Assembly: GCA_964605655.1 (NCBI GenBank)
Contig: CAZSDK010000002.1
Coordinates: 62,001 to 126,000, forward strand
Length of the DNA stretch: 64,000 nucleotides
Direction of reading: 5' to 3'
DNA from: JAKLIX01 sp964605655
GTDB taxonomy: Bacteria; Bacteroidota; Bacteroidia; Bacteroidales; CAIXZF01
In this document: positions 10,901 to 22,200 of the stretch, one piece after another
How positions within the stretch are numbered: the first letter of the stretch is position 1
Layout of the letters: each line of letters starts with the position of its first letter
Program-made: the position numbers and the translations under genes
The notes under the pieces: generated by a model
What the model saw: the letters and a program-made list of their open reading frames with translations, nothing else
The model's database searches: none
Told to the model about the DNA's origin: nothing

Positions 10901-11568
10901 GACTCACTCCTAATGTGTACTTACATAATGAAGGTGTCGTTTATCTCGACAACCAGGTAGTGGATGTTCCGGTATATGTTGAGAACAGTATGACTGTTGG
11001 TGCAGTTTCTCTGGTACTTGACTATCCGTCCAACCTGGAGATCGTTGGTGTAAGCGTACCCAATACTCCTGACAACCTTGTTTACACTGCAAAGGATGGT
11101 CACCTCAGACTGGCCTGGTTCAGCACCGATGCTGCTGACCTCCGCGCCGGTGATGTTCTGATCACCCTCCAGGTGAAAGCCAAATCAGTCACCAACGAAG
11201 AAATGTACTTCTTCTCCACTGTTGAAAGCGTACTGGGTAACGAACTCGGTGTAACCATCGAGGACGCATCCATTATGATGCCGAAACTCGTCGGCCTGAA
11301 TGGTGGTGCAGATTACAGCCTCTCCAACTATCCCAACCCGTTCTCCTCAACCACTGAAATCGTTTACAATATTCCCCAGAATGGTTTCGTGACCCTGAAG
11401 GTTTACAACGTATTGGGCGCTGAAGTAGCTACCGTTGTTAACGCTGAGCAAAATGCCGGATCTTATGTAATCAATTTCGACGGTTCCAAACTGGAGAAAG
11501 GTGTTTACATGTACCAGCTGCAGGTGAACAATGTTACCCTGACCAAATCAATGGTGATTACCGAGTAA
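4954..11568 (+). CDS. Giant T9SS surface protein with GEVED, dockerin-like and cohesin-like modules (2204 aa)
   Basis: A signal peptide (about 1-26, ending LFAQ) starts a secreted protein whose C-terminus is a T9SS type A sorting domain (about 2118-2204: 'SNYPNPFSSTTEIVYNIP', 'GVYMYQLQVNN'). In between, in order: a beta-propeller-like region (about 150-365, repeating 'TGATTLVGTMG'); two copies of a 280-residue unit joining a CARDB-like domain to a domain with 'YWTGSTNGTSF' and 'WAKF' (about 366-930); a second propeller-like region (about 1035-1270); a CARDB-like domain (about 1275-1380); a PPC-like domain (about 1385-1525); a GEVED-type domain (about 1530-1665, 'GIWIDWNQDLDFDD' and 'GEVEDYTVVV'); a cohesin-like module (about 1674-1805); and the terminal cassette shared with the other two giants. 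It should end up on the cell surface or be released. A role in binding or matrix assembly is inference; no catalytic domain was recognised. Confidence 0.85.
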   Translation: MERKTTKFKYLLLIPALFLGLQLFAQKSEPVKPALGKATTEQVVSNHHPANWQLEQAIQNVLDGKEGTALTANPLPKNAPENSKNLLDYKAKKAAYIAKMAELESDAPSMGLAPAGRQGKFYPTVPSGKYPTDLAYAYRAAALGSSLQNGAVSFILNNPGSMNELGGYTGSDFTNGGAWVLGVWYATSYDATNGSSFMTISPTTGARTVIGNMGVNVSDLAYDYSTNTMYAASYNSSTASSSLYTVDMLTGATTLVGTMGSFIAISMGCDQNGNLYIVNINSDVLMSVNKTTGLATLIGSIGFNANYAQSMEFDNSDNTMYYACFNSTSFAGELRTVNLTTGLTTLIGTMVGGDEYCSLAIQNQPFIVYPNDVGIQMLLGPGNSMGLGASELISVRVKNYGSDPQTNVPLFYQLDGGTPVPGTITSTIPGNGGTYDYTFTQTGDFSTYGNHTLYVCTALPGDQATNNDCKTFTVVKIMPTWTDTIYPQLLPYWTGSTNGTSFTENSLIKLNSGNVEDGWAKFDIQMLPENTPISMLKLGYWVQSQTSAPYMQFRKLTSDPMASSPSVVMQQIQTGTQYISTTSGYTAGVWHVFDLPAQARTDLSAATSQDWFAIGFYEYESCVSCYNATIEGWAESHRPFLVATYGYVPGPDDVGVSAIISPVSGTSLTANEILEVSITNYGTVAQSNIPVSYTVNGGTPVPDVFPGPLNPGQTLPFQFNQPVNMFAYGTYSLHVCTNLATDAFVNNDCKNFFITNSIPTVTDTVWPLDLAYWTGSTNGTSFTQDSKMRIQGANVEDSWAKFNLSGIPNGVTLNSLNLHYYVEQQNIPYFRINRLMSDPMVGTPAQVMANITGGMAYLTTTSGYAVGWHDFELGAQARLDFTAQTDLDWFAVSFYEYESSSSWWLMMSGWAETNSPYCVINYNVPIPHDISVESINTPAYIVQGNYTVTATIRNIGTNPEYNIPVTCTIGSVYTCTDTIPFLAEGLVTTVSFDSPVWAATPGNYNIQVCAQLAIDMSMSNNCKSKNLLVETKLVQVYACNAYDPSGVLAEGPVTFFLSHPEVITQLAPQASVEFLSAGCWANGVWYVTEYSYSENSNLWTVNPATGAMTLIGPMGANMSGLTYDHTTGIMYAAGAYQNSLGTWLTNLYTVDMNTGASTLLNECGPIGLAINLACSQTGMLFFAEITNSRLWSYDPLSDILELMGPLGQPLNYAQDAEYDKYDNVCYFAGYTSSSGLYKVNIATGALTLIGPFQGGAEITGFAIPYEFVPQQVDLGNMWITHPTIGNLTNGEPIVIRVRNYGQDTVDCFDLSFAYNGIDTTENWCTWGYPPIAPGEYYEYAFSKVLNLSEPGQHCITTWISNVVGDTNQVNDTVVKCVNNVSCGLITCYPNSITEPESCGDDLNGGCYSSPEAFTDIINGDTYCGTLWKVDTMRDLDWYRFTLSSVKAIAVKTKSEFNLDWYLIKLPCNDQQVVFTKTVAKCTADSFFVNALQPGTYALVAGHNEIDFNTTCSANCKYTFNFQVHPARYCDAGSSYCDEYISHVVVGSINNASSCGTGGYTNYSALSTSMEVGNSYPITVTNGLTYYSSDQCGIWIDWNQDLDFDDVNEKIVPVTGSPGVGPYTATITVPGSALPGPTRLRVRICYVGNVDPCGISTYGEVEDYTVVVTAPIPPITTTVGSLNDPCPGTKIVPVTVDLFNNVNSLNLVLGISSGVTLLGYQNANSALATDPLTVTQFGSSIVINWFSITPATIGTGTLLELVLMTTSGTHQLVWDQGPDGCQYSSLSQGIIPGTYVNGTLTFGSCSDLSGYVIYKNPSTPRKLDDSTTVQLWQGTTLAYSATLNPVGGQYMFTGLNNGTYTLKAIPSTPSKKWGGGNANDALAILRHFVQMPPLLTGLNLKAADVNGSGGFPNAADALAVSRRFVGQITNFMPPNVQPPGGPDWYFEDFTITIDGTANQAQNLYSLCAGDVNGSYVPLSSIPVRLTPNVYLHNEGVVYLDNQVVDVPVYVENSMTVGAVSLVLDYPSNLEIVGVSVPNTPDNLVYTAKDGHLRLAWFSTDAADLRAGDVLITLQVKAKSVTNEEMYFFSTVESVLGNELGVTIEDASIMMPKLVGLNGGADYSLSNYPNPFSSTTEIVYNIPQNGFVTLKVYNVLGAEVATVVNAEQNAGSYVINFDGSKLEKGVYMYQLQVNNVTLTKSMVITE
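6046..7734 (+). repeat. Tandem duplication of an 840-bp coding unit
   Basis: Two copies of a CARDB-like plus second-domain unit lie head to tail inside the 2204-residue gene. Matching landmarks such as ggaccggtag (6431) and ggacgggcag (7271) are exactly 840 bp apart, i.e. 280 codons. Both copies share 'YWTGSTNGTSF', 'NNDCK' and 'DWFA', but they have diverged substantially, so this is an old internal duplication. Confidence 0.75.
10370..11568 (+). other. Shared C-terminal cassette, copy 1
   Basis: The last 400 codons hold a small beta domain ('SGYVIYKN', 'GQYMFTGLNNGTYTL'), then WGGGNANDALAILRHF. A calcium-loop-like DVNGSGGFPNAADALAVSRRF follows (the dockerin-like pair). After an intervening strand region comes AGDVNGSYVP, then a cohesin-like module (about 10915-11290) and a type A sorting domain (about 11305-11568). 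The same order appears at 30415-31584 and 37226-38384. Confidence 0.7.
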
Positions 11569-11585
11569 TTGCTTTTGATTGAATG

Positions 11586-11625
11586 AAAAAGAGGCTGTCC
11601 CAAAAAGGGGCAGCCTCTTTTTTTT
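11586..11625 (+). terminator. Intrinsic terminator
   Basis: AAAAAGAGGCTG (11586-11597) pairs perfectly with CAGCCTCTTTTT (11611-11622). The stem extends through TCCC/GGGG around an A loop and continues into a T tract. It lies 17 bp after the stop codon of the 2204-residue gene. Confidence 0.9.
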
Positions 11626-11715
11626 AACAATAAACTGTGGATTGAATTCTCCTTATCCTTAGCTTATTTCCAGATGCCTGAGTATCTTTACATCCGCAAA
11701 AAACCTTCAGACGAT

Positions 11716-12759
11716 ATGAAGCGAATCAGATATCTTATTACGATCAGCCTTTGTGTCGTCTTTCCAAAAATCTTTGCCCAGATCATCCTTACACTGCCCT
11801 CCTATTCCGGTTGTCCTGACACCTTCAGCATTCCGGTCCAGACCCAGCACTTCGACAGCGTGGCTTCCATGTCACTCAAGATCAATTACGATTCCACCAT
11901 CCTTCAATACGATACCACGACTGATGTTCATCCGGCATTCTCGACGGGTGTCTACATGCAAAACGTGATCCATCAGCAGATCATCATTTCCTGGTTCTCA
12001 CTTAATCCTGTGAACATTGAATCCGGAGATCTTCTTGTACTCCATTTCCATCACCTGATCAGTCAGACCACCGATCTGATCTGGGACACCAGCAGTTGTG
12101 TGATCACCAATATCAGTGGCGCCCCATTGCCAACCCTTTACACCGATGCACACATCGTAAGTCTTTTAACACCGCCTCTTTTGATCTTTCCACCCGATCA
12201 CGACCAGTACGTTTCCCTTCAACCCATGCTGCAATGGTCCACAACCGGTTGCTCGGAGAAGTATGAATTAGAGTATTCTGTTGACTCTATGTTCCAGAGT
12301 AATGTATACAGTACGACCACCTTATTGAACCAATACACCATTCTTCAACCCCTGATCGCTGACACGATGTATTTCTGGAGGGTAAGGGCCCTGATGGAAA
12401 GCACCATCTATACCTCGGGCTGGCAGGTGCCATTCCGATTCCACACCCTTGATCCTGACGGGATTTCAGAACCCTCAGCACCAAGCATATATCAAATTAA
12501 GATATTCCCCAATCCAACGGTTTTTCGACCAACCCTCGAGCTTGAGATCTTCGTCCCGGGAACCCTCAGTATAAAGCTGTTTTCAGCACAAGGGCATAAG
12601 ATGGCTGTGGTATTTAACCGATGGGTTCAACCCGGAAAATATTCACTTCCGTTAGATATACCCTTAAAGACATCACAAATGTATTTCGTCCATTCAGAAT
12701 TTTACAACCCGGAAGTGCAACTTAAACAATCTTTCAGGTTTCTATATATTGGTAAATAA
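11716..12759 (+). CDS. Small cohesin-like protein with C-terminal T9SS-like domain
   Basis: The ATG at 11716 is preferred over 11674 because it begins a standard signal peptide (MKRIRYLITISLCVVFPKIFAQ). One cohesin-like module follows (about 22-160: 'CPDTFSIPVQTQHFDSVAS', 'WFSLNPVNIESGDLL'). An Fn3-like domain comes next (about 165-265, 'PLLIFPPDHDQYVSLQPML', 'YFWRVRA'). The C-terminal region (about 275-347, 'IKIFPNPT' and 'GTLSIKLFSAQGHKM') resembles a type A sorting domain but is more divergent than the others. The gene stands between two giants and carries the same cohesin type without a dockerin-like segment. It could therefore be a receptor or anchor for their dockerin-like parts; this is inference. 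Confidence 0.75.
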   Translation: MKRIRYLITISLCVVFPKIFAQIILTLPSYSGCPDTFSIPVQTQHFDSVASMSLKINYDSTILQYDTTTDVHPAFSTGVYMQNVIHQQIIISWFSLNPVNIESGDLLVLHFHHLISQTTDLIWDTSSCVITNISGAPLPTLYTDAHIVSLLTPPLLIFPPDHDQYVSLQPMLQWSTTGCSEKYELEYSVDSMFQSNVYSTTTLLNQYTILQPLIADTMYFWRVRALMESTIYTSGWQVPFRFHTLDPDGISEPSAPSIYQIKIFPNPTVFRPTLELEIFVPGTLSIKLFSAQGHKMAVVFNRWVQPGKYSLPLDIPLKTSQMYFVHSEFYNPEVQLKQSFRFLYIGK

Positions 12760-12932
12760 AGGATGGGGATGCACTGTTTTTTTTCAACGGAATCTCCCAA
12801 GAAATTAACACAATTCATTGTACTGTGTAAAAAATTCCTTAGGTTTGTGGAAAAATCAAATCTAATTGTAAAGAGTATCAAACCTGATGTTTTGTTAACG
12901 AAAATTTAATAAAAAATATTTACAACATAGAT

Positions 12933-12940
12933 TAATTTTG
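12933..12940 (+). promoter_or_regulatory. Possible -7 box and long leader of the 6117-residue gene
   Basis: The 471-bp gap 12760-13230 holds no gene. TAATTTTG at 12933-12940 matches TAnnTTTG, but no -33 TTTG is visible. If it is used, the transcript carries a leader of about 280 nt, mostly AT-rich, with only short possible stems (for instance the CCGG pair around 12978-12995). Apart from a short T run near 12777-12783, no clear terminator was found after the preceding gene. Confidence 0.35.
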
Positions 12941-13230
12941 CTAACTTGTGGTGGTTTAAGAAAAAGGACATTTGACCGGGCAGAGAAGCCGGGTTAAGTG
13001 ATATTTTATTAGGCTGACAAGGGAAAGCAAAGGTTTTGGTTTCTCAATTTATTATTAATAAAGACGAAAAGAACATAGAAAAGAGAATCCTTCACATATA
13101 TTCAGGGAGAGACTCATTCGTTTCCGGTGCTCACAAGCAGGGGAGAGGATTATGGGTTTCTTTCTTATATTTTATAAATAACTCAAACTAAGAAATTTAT
13201 AAAAAATAATAACATCAAATATTTCAAATT

Positions 13231-16200
13231 ATGGAAACAAACTTAACGCTTATGAGAAGAGTTACCGTTGCTTTTTCTGCTCTTAGGAAAGTTTACCTGA
13301 GTAAAGTTCTTCTGCTCATGATCGGCTTAATGACCTTGAGCCTGAGTTCAAAAGCTGAGATTATCACTACCCTGGGTACGATCAGCACCTGCCCGAACCA
13401 GGATATTCTGGTACCGATCAATGTGCAGAACTTTACCGGTGTTGCTGCAGCCTCATTGCAGTTTACCTATGACACAAACGTTATGGATCCCATCCTTTGT
13501 AACATTGGAGGGAATTTGACGCTTTGTTACCAAAACCTTAATCCGGCCATCAATGGCATCTTCCTTTGCAATGAACTGGACGGGGTGGTCACCGTGGGAT
13601 TCTTCGTTATCTCCGGAACCATCAACATTGGTAACGGCCTGATGGTCAACCTCAGGTTTCACACAAAGACCCAAAACGGTTATACTCCTCTTACCTGGAG
13701 CCCCGACCCCAACCTCTGCAATTACAGTGATGCAAACTTCAACCTTCTTCCGGCTACCTTCATCAATGGAAATGTTCATACCAGCCCTTCCATCTCCCAA
13801 CAGCCGGTTAATCTGACGGTCATCCCCGGTGCCAATGGCTCCTTCAGCCTTACCGCCGTTGAAACCAACAGCTATCAATGGCAGGTCAGTACCGACGGAG
13901 GGATCATCTTTAATAACCTCGTGAATAACACGGTTTACAGCGGTGTGAACTCCAACACTCTCAATTTCACAGGAGCCACTACCGGTATGAGCGGTTATAA
14001 ATATCGTTGCCAACTCACAGGAAACTGTACCTCCCCTTATAACACCACCTATTCCAACGTGGTTACTCTTACTGTTTCCATCCCATGCCCGACAGCTTAC
14101 AGCATCACACCATCGGGAGCTGCAAGCTATTGTCCGGGAGGTACGGGTGTGAATATTGGACTTGTTGACTCCGAGATCGGTGTGACTTACCAGCTCTACC
14201 TGGGTACGACACCCGTGGGAACAGCCATACTCGGTACCGGAGACGCCATCAGCTTCGGCCCTCAGACCACACTGGGAACGTACTCTGCCAAGGGGACCAA
14301 CTCCTGCGGAACTACCAACATGCTGGGAACCTGCGTGGTAAGCCTTTATACCGCTCCCATCGCCACCATCAGCACGGTCATCCCCAATGTGACCATCTGC
14401 GCCGGTGGCTCTGCCAACCTGAGTCTTATCCTTTCCGGCTCCAAGCCTTTTAACGTTGTTTATTCGGACGGTACCACCACCTACCCCATCAACAACATCA
14501 ACAGCAATACTTACATCTTCCCGGTCAGTCCTACCACTACCACCACCTACACCCTGGTGTCAGTCACTGACAATCATGGTTGTACAGGAACTGTCAGCGG
14601 CAGCGCCCTGGTGACGGTGAATCCTTCCCCTACCCTGACCGTAGGAAGCAACAGCCCGGTTTGTACCGGTCAAACCCTGAACCTCAGCCTGATCACCAAT
14701 GGAATCTCCTACATGTGGTTAGGACCAAACAGCTTCAGCTCTACACAACAGAACCCTTCCATCACCAATGTGACTACTGCTAATGCAGGTATTTATTATG
14801 TGACGGTCACCGGAAGCAACACCTGTACCAGGTCCGGCAACACCACCGTGGTGGTTTATCCTCCTTTGCCCGAGCCCGCCGGCCCCATTACCGGCCCCAA
14901 CTCCGTATGTAAAGGACAAAACAATGTTTCCTATACCGTGGGTGCCATCACCAATGCCACCTCTTATGTATGGACTGTTCCAGCAGGATTTGACATTGTG
15001 AGCGGACAAGGAACCACCACCCTGGTGGTCAACATCAACAACTCCGCAGTGACAGGCAATGTAAGTGTTTACGGCAACAATGGCTGCGGTAACGGAACCG
15101 CCTCCGACCTCCTGGTCGCCGTCAACAACCTGCCCAACGCCCAGGCCAACAACAACGGACCTGTCTGCGTCAACGGAACCCTTAACCTGACCTCCAGCGG
15201 TGGTACTTCCTATGCATGGAGTGGCCCCAATGGATTCACTTCGGCACAGCAAAATCCTTCGATCATAGGAGTGACGCTGGCTGCCGGTGGTCTTTATACC
15301 GTTACTGTAACCAACGCAGCTACCTGCACCGCCACGGCAACCACCACAGTAGTGGTGAACACCCCCCCGACAGCCACCGCCGGCAACGACGGGCCCGTTT
15401 GTCCGGGAGGAACCATCCACCTGACCTCAGGAGGTGGTGTCAGTTATTTATGGAGCGGACCAAACGGATTTTCCTCTACACAACAGAACCCCTATATTTT
15501 CAATGCCACATCTGCCATGGCAGGGTTATACACCGTCACCGTGACCAACTCACTGAACTGTTCAGCCACCGCCACCACCACCCAGGTAGTGAATTCGGCT
15601 CCCACCGCCGGTGCCAGTAACACCGGCCCGGTTTGTGAAGGCGCTTCCCTTACCCTGAACGCTACCGGTGGCGGCACCTACCTGTGGTCTGGTCCGGCCG
15701 GATTCTCTTCCAACCTCCAGAATCCACAGATCCCGGTGACCACCCTCGCCATGGGCGGTGCTTATACCGTGACGGTGACCGGAACCAACAGCTGTACGGC
15801 TATTGCCAACACCCTGGTCACCATCAACCCAAAACCCACTGCCTTTGCAAACAATAACTCACCGGTTTGTGCCGGAGGTACGGTTAACTTGAACTCCGGT
15901 ACCGGGGCCTCGTATGCATGGACCGGCCCGAACGGGTTCACCTCCGCATTACAAAACCCGGTTATCTCCAATGCTCAGTTGATTAACGGCGGAACCTATA
16001 CCGTTGTGGTAACCGGTTCCAACACCTGTACCAATTCAGCCAACACTACTGTTACGGTCAACGCTAACCCTGTCGCCAATGCCGGTTCTGACCAGAATAT
16101 CTTCATCGGCACGGCAGCAACCCTCAGCGGTTCCGCAACCGGGGGAAGCGGCAATTATCAATATTTCTGGCAGCCTTCCTCCCTGGTCGTGAACCCGGCT

Positions 16201-19200
16201 CAGGCTGTCACCCTCACCGTTCCCCTGAGCACCTCCACCACCTTCACCCTCCAGGTGACCGATGCCAATACCCTTTGTACCGGCACCGATGACGTGTTGG
16301 TGAATGTGCTTCAGAACCCCATTATCGTGAACATCGGCGTTACTCCCGGTAACACCATCTGTGCAGGAAACAGTGTTCAACTTACCGCCAACGCTACCGG
16401 TGGTAACGGAACCTATACCTACACCTGGAGTTCCGTTCCCGCAGGATTCACTTCCAGTATCATGAATCCTACTGTTACGCCCGCCGTTACCACAACTTAT
16501 AGTGTTACCGTGAGCGATGGCATCACCTCTGGTAACGCTTCTGTTGTTATTACCGTGAACCCATTACCTGTTGTAGATGCAGGCCCCGACCAGGTCATCC
16601 TCGCCGGGAATACCGCCACTCTTAATGGTTCAGCCACAGGCGGCAGCGGAAACTATTCATTCCATTGGGAACCGGCAGCACTGGTCGTCAACCCCAATGT
16701 TGCCAGTACCGTCACTGTTCCCATGGCAACCACCACACCCTTTACCCTTCTGGTTACCGATCTTACTTCCGGCTGCCAGAGTTCTGATGCTGTTCTGATC
16801 ACGGTTCAACCCAACCCCATCGTAGTGAATATTAACACCAGCCCGGGCAATACCATTTGCATCGGCACCGGTGTTCAGATGGCAGCCGTGGCTACAGGCG
16901 GAAATGGCAATTACCAGTACACATGGAGTTCCGACCCCGCCGGCTTCACCTCAGGCATTTTTAATCCCTTCGTTTTACCTTCTGTTACAACCACTTATTT
17001 TGTAACCGTCAGCGATGGCTTCACTTCAGGAAATGCATCGGTCACCATTACGGTAAATCCTTTGCCGGTAGTGTACGCAGGCCCTGACCAGACCATATTC
17101 TATTACACAACCGCACAACTCGATGCTGTTGTGAGCAGTGGCACCGGACCCTTCACCTATAGCTGGACCCCTGCACCCCTGCTCGTGAACCCGCTGATCG
17201 CTAACCCCGTAACCGTTCCTTTGACTTCACAGACTTTGTTTACAGTCACAGTGGTAGACCAGGGTACCGGTTGCACCAATACCGACCAGGTAGTGGTCTT
17301 TGTTCAGGGCTTACCCCTGTCAGTGACTGCCAACGTGGAAGACAATGAAGTGTGTGCAGGCAATCAGGTACAATTACACGCAGTGGCTTCCGGTGGCAGC
17401 GGAACCTATACCTATACCTGGGCTTCAGACCCGGCCGGATTTGCCTCATCCATTGCAGACCCCACCGATAACCCAGTCGTTACCACCACTTATTATGTGA
17501 CGGTTTCCGATGGTTTCAATACGATTGCTGATGATGTTACCGTTACCGTGAATGCCTACCCGACCAGTTTCAACCTCTCCGGAGGTGGAGACTACTGTGC
17601 AGGTGCTATCGCACTGGTTACCATGGACGGAAGTGAGACGGGAATGACCTATCAGCTGTATGCTTCGGCCGGTGGTCAGCCCACAGTGCCTGTCTCAGGC
17701 CTCATCAACGGCACGGGTAGTGCCATGGAGTTTGAAGTGACCGCCACCAATGAGATCATGGTGATCGCCAGCAATGGCAACACCGGATGCAACACCGTTA
17801 TGAACGGAATCGTTGCCGTGAACTTCCACCCATATCCTTTAATTTTCGACGGATATACCCAGGCCCCCATTTGTAATGAAAATGGTATCGTTCCTCTCTG
17901 GCTTAACGGCTCAGAGGCTGGTGTTGACTATCAGCTTTACAAAGACGGTAATCCAACTGGTGATGTCCTCTCAGGAAACGGTTCAGCCATTCTGCTGGGT
18001 AATATTGCCGAAAGCGGACTTTATACCTGTCAGGCTGTTAACGCATTCGGTTGCCAGACCTGGATGAATGTAAATCTCCAGATCAGTGTTTATAACACAC
18101 CTTCCGCCTTCACCGTTGGTGGCGGCGGATTTGTTTGTGCTGACCAGGCACTGCCTGCAGTGACCCTGGATGGTTCCGAGGCCGGTATCGATTACACACT
18201 GTATCATAATAGTTTGCCAACCGGTGTTGTATTGACCGGCACCGGCGATCCTCTCACCTTTACTTTTGCTCAGGCCGGTACCTTTACTGTTGTTGCAGCC
18301 AATCCTCTGAACAACTGCACCACCAATATGCCCGGAAGTGCAGAAACAGGTTTCTACCCGACTCCTGTTGCCGACGCCGGTCCCAACCAGATTATACCTT
18401 ATGGTACCTCCACCACACTGAATGGCAGCGGATCCAATGGCACCAATTTCGGCTATGCATGGCAGCCCGCCGGCATGCTGGATGACCCGAACATTCAGAA
18501 TCCCCAGACTGTTGTACTGACAGAGAACCAGACTTATACACTGGTTGTTACTGACATCAACACGCTATGCGCCAGTCAGCCTGACCAGGTGACCATCAGC
18601 ATTCCCGGATTCCCTCTGACTCTCACTCCTTCCGCTCAACCCGGTGAATTCTGTATTGGCGGAAATGTGAACCTGGGCGTCGCCGTGGAAGGTGGTTCAG
18701 GCACCTATAACTACAGCTGGACCTCTGATCCTGCCGGATTTACCTCAAGCCTTGCCAACCCGGTCGCCACACCCGTGGTCACCACTATATATTATGTTGA
18801 AGTAACCGATGGCTTCTATACTGAGACTGCAAATGTTACCGTTATTGTTAACCCAATGCCTACTGTATTTGATGTCACCGGTGGTGGCGGCAACTGCCCG
18901 GGTGTTGAACCAACAAATCCCATTGAACTGACCGGTTCAGAGACAGGTTTCAATTATGAGCTCTATCTGAATGGCAATCCCACAGGCATCATTCTTGCCG
19001 GTAACGGTGCGTCACTTAGCTTCACGGATCCTTTAACCCAGGCTGGTTTCTACACCATCTATGCCAGCAATCCCACCACAAATTGTAATGGTTGGATGAA
19101 CGGTGAAGTGGAGGTCTATTTCATCGATACACCCATCATTACTTTCCAACCCACAGATGTGACCATTCAGGCCAATGATAACGCAAGTTTCACTGTTGTC

Positions 19201-22200
19201 TCCGACTTTGTCACCTCGTACCAATGGGAGATGAGCGCCGATGGTAACATCTGGAGCCCCTTGACGGATGATGCTGTTTACAGCGGAACACAAACTGCTA
19301 CCCTCACCATTACGGCTGCCACGATTGATATGAACAACACCTACTACAGGTGCCTGCTCGAAAACACCCTCTGTGATGCCGGAAAAGCATCTGTTTACAC
19401 AGAAGCTGCGCTTCTGATCGTGAACCCCGAGATCCTGGAAATTGTGACTTCACTTCCCACCCTCAACCTCTGCCCCGGTGCAATCATCGTTCCATTGCAT
19501 GTTAACGGAATGGAAGATGTTGCCGCCCTTTCACTGTCCTTCACCTTTGAAACAGCAAACATGACCTATACCGGTTTCCAGAATATCAACCCTGCCGTGA
19601 ATGATCCTTATCTGTTCTCTGTCAATGAGTACCAGGGTGTGGTTTATCTCTCACACTTTACTCTTACTCCTTATTCCATCCTTGATGGAGATCTCATTGA
19701 ACTGCTCTTCAACTATACCGGAGGAAATGCAGCACTGAACTGGGATTATACCAACCCGGTGAACAATGAATACTCTGATATTAATGGCGATGACCTTGCC
19801 GCCAGTTATGTAGACGGATCCATCACCTCAACTGCCACTGCTCCCGTGATTGTCAGCGATCCTGCCGACGCTTCGGTTGAACAAGGGACCAATGCTACTT
19901 TCGGTGTTACCGCCAACGGAGCAACCCAATATCAATGGGAAGTATATGCTGCAGGAATCTGGACACCCCTCTCAGACGATGCTATATATAGTGGTGTGAA
20001 CACCTCACTTCTCACCATCACGGGTGCCACTCTTGATATGGATGGAAATCTCTATCATTGTGTGGTCTCCGAAGATGTCTGCAATCTGAGTGTTACCTCT
20101 GCTGATGCAACACTGGATGTATATTATGTGCCAGAGGAAATTGTGACTACCATCGGATCAGCAACCAGCTGCCCTGATAACACGATCATTCTTCCTGTGA
20201 CAGTCACCAACCTGGTGAACATTGCCGCAATCTCCCTCACCCTGGACTACGACCAGAGTGTACTCACTTATACGGGTTACCAGAATCTCAACCCGGTCTT
20301 TAATGAATCGGATATCATCATCAATTCCGATCCGGGTACCTGGGGACTGTCATGGTTCAACCTGATTCCCGTTGACCTTGCCGGCGGCACGCTGATGGAA
20401 CTGGTATTCACCTACCAGGGTGGAAACACCGGTCTGAACTGGGATCTGGCCACCACTGGCAACTGTGAATATGACGATTACAATGGCACTGTCATGCCTG
20501 CTTCCTTCAACAACGGAACGGTAAGCCAGTTAGCCGCAGCTCCTGTTATCGTTACCCAGCCTGCTGATGCTTCTGTCATCGCCGGTGACAATGCCACTTT
20601 CCAGGTGACAGCTACAGGCGCCGACACCTATCAATGGTTAGAATTCAATGGCAGCAGCTGGAATGTCCTTGCTGATGATGCCATTTACAGTGGAACCAAC
20701 ACCCCTGAGCTCACCATTACCGGTACCAATTTCGGTATGGATGGCAACCTGTATCATTGTGTGATCACCGAATCGATTTGTAACCTGAGCGTGATCACCG
20801 AAGATGCTGTTCTTAATGTCGGATTCATTCCTGTTACCATTAACACCGTGGCCGGTAATGCCATTGCATGTCCGGGAACCGAAGTGGTTGTCCCTGTGAC
20901 AGCCGACAATATGTACAACATCGCTGCCATCTCCCTCACCCTGAATTATAATGCTTCTGTCCTGAATTATACCGGATATCAGAACCTGAACCCCATCTTC
21001 AATCCTTCCGAGGTGATCATCAACTCCATTCCCGGAACCTGGGGATTCTCATGGTTCAGTCTTACACCGGTAGAACTGGTCAGCGGCACTTTGCTCGATC
21101 TTACCTTCGACTTTAACGGAGGTTACTCCGATCTGATCTGGGATGTTACGACACCTGGTTTCTGCGAATATGACGATTATGACGGGAATATTGCCCCGGC
21201 AAGCTTTGTCAACGGATCGGTCGACAGCTATCCCGCACCCGCCATCTATACCCAGCCTGCTGATGCCAGTATCTTTGATATGGGCACTGCCAGCTTTGCC
21301 GTGGGTGCCACCAATGCTACCGGGTTTGCCTGGTCATACAGCAGTGACGGAGGCCTTAACTGGTACACCCTGGCCGATGATGCCATGTATTCAGGAACAC
21401 AGACCAGCACACTTACTCTTGTTGATGTGCCTTTCGCCATGAACGGCTATCAATACCGCTGCGCCGTCTCCAATGAGAACTGTGAAATTCTCTCAGAGGC
21501 AGCCGTTCTGAATGTCCTTCCGATTATGCAGGATATCGTCACCACTGCACCTGATGTACAGGCATGCCCCGGTTCTACCATCGTAGTACCCGTTAACGCA
21601 CAGTACATCTATAACGTAGCGGCCATCTCACTGGTCTTGAACTACGATCCTTCCGTCATTAATTATACAGGATATCAAAACCTGAACAGCAACCTGAATC
21701 CTGCCGAAGTGAGCATTTACAACATTCCCGGCAGCTGGGGATTCTCCTGGTTCAGCCTCACTCCGCTTAATTTCATGGGTGGCGACCTTGTTGAACTCGT
21801 GTTCGATTACCTTGGCGGATCTACTGATCTTACCTGGGATCTTGCAACCTCAGGCAACTGTGAATATGACGATTTTAACGCCAATATCCTTCCCGCCATT
21901 TATATCAACGGATCTGTTGGTCCTGACGGGGCTCTGCCTGAAATTACCCAACAACCTTCCGACCTGACTGTGTTTGATCTTGCTGATGGAACATTCTCCG
22001 TGAATGCTACAAACGGAATGGCTTATCTGTGGCAGGTCAGCACCGACGGTGGATTCACCTGGTACGACCTGGCCGATGGTGGTGTTTATTCAGGAACAGC
22101 TACTTCAACACTTTCGTTAACAAATACTCCGATCATCTACGATCAGAACCTCTACCGCTGCATCGTCACCGGTGATGTTTGTTCCGTAGCTTCTGAGGCT

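Noticed and set aside
14719..15420. Minus-strand frame of 233 codons with Gly-rich translation
   Set aside because: It is the shadow of the Thr/Asn/Gly-rich repeats of the 6117-residue protein. Similar shadows occur opposite most of its repeats.
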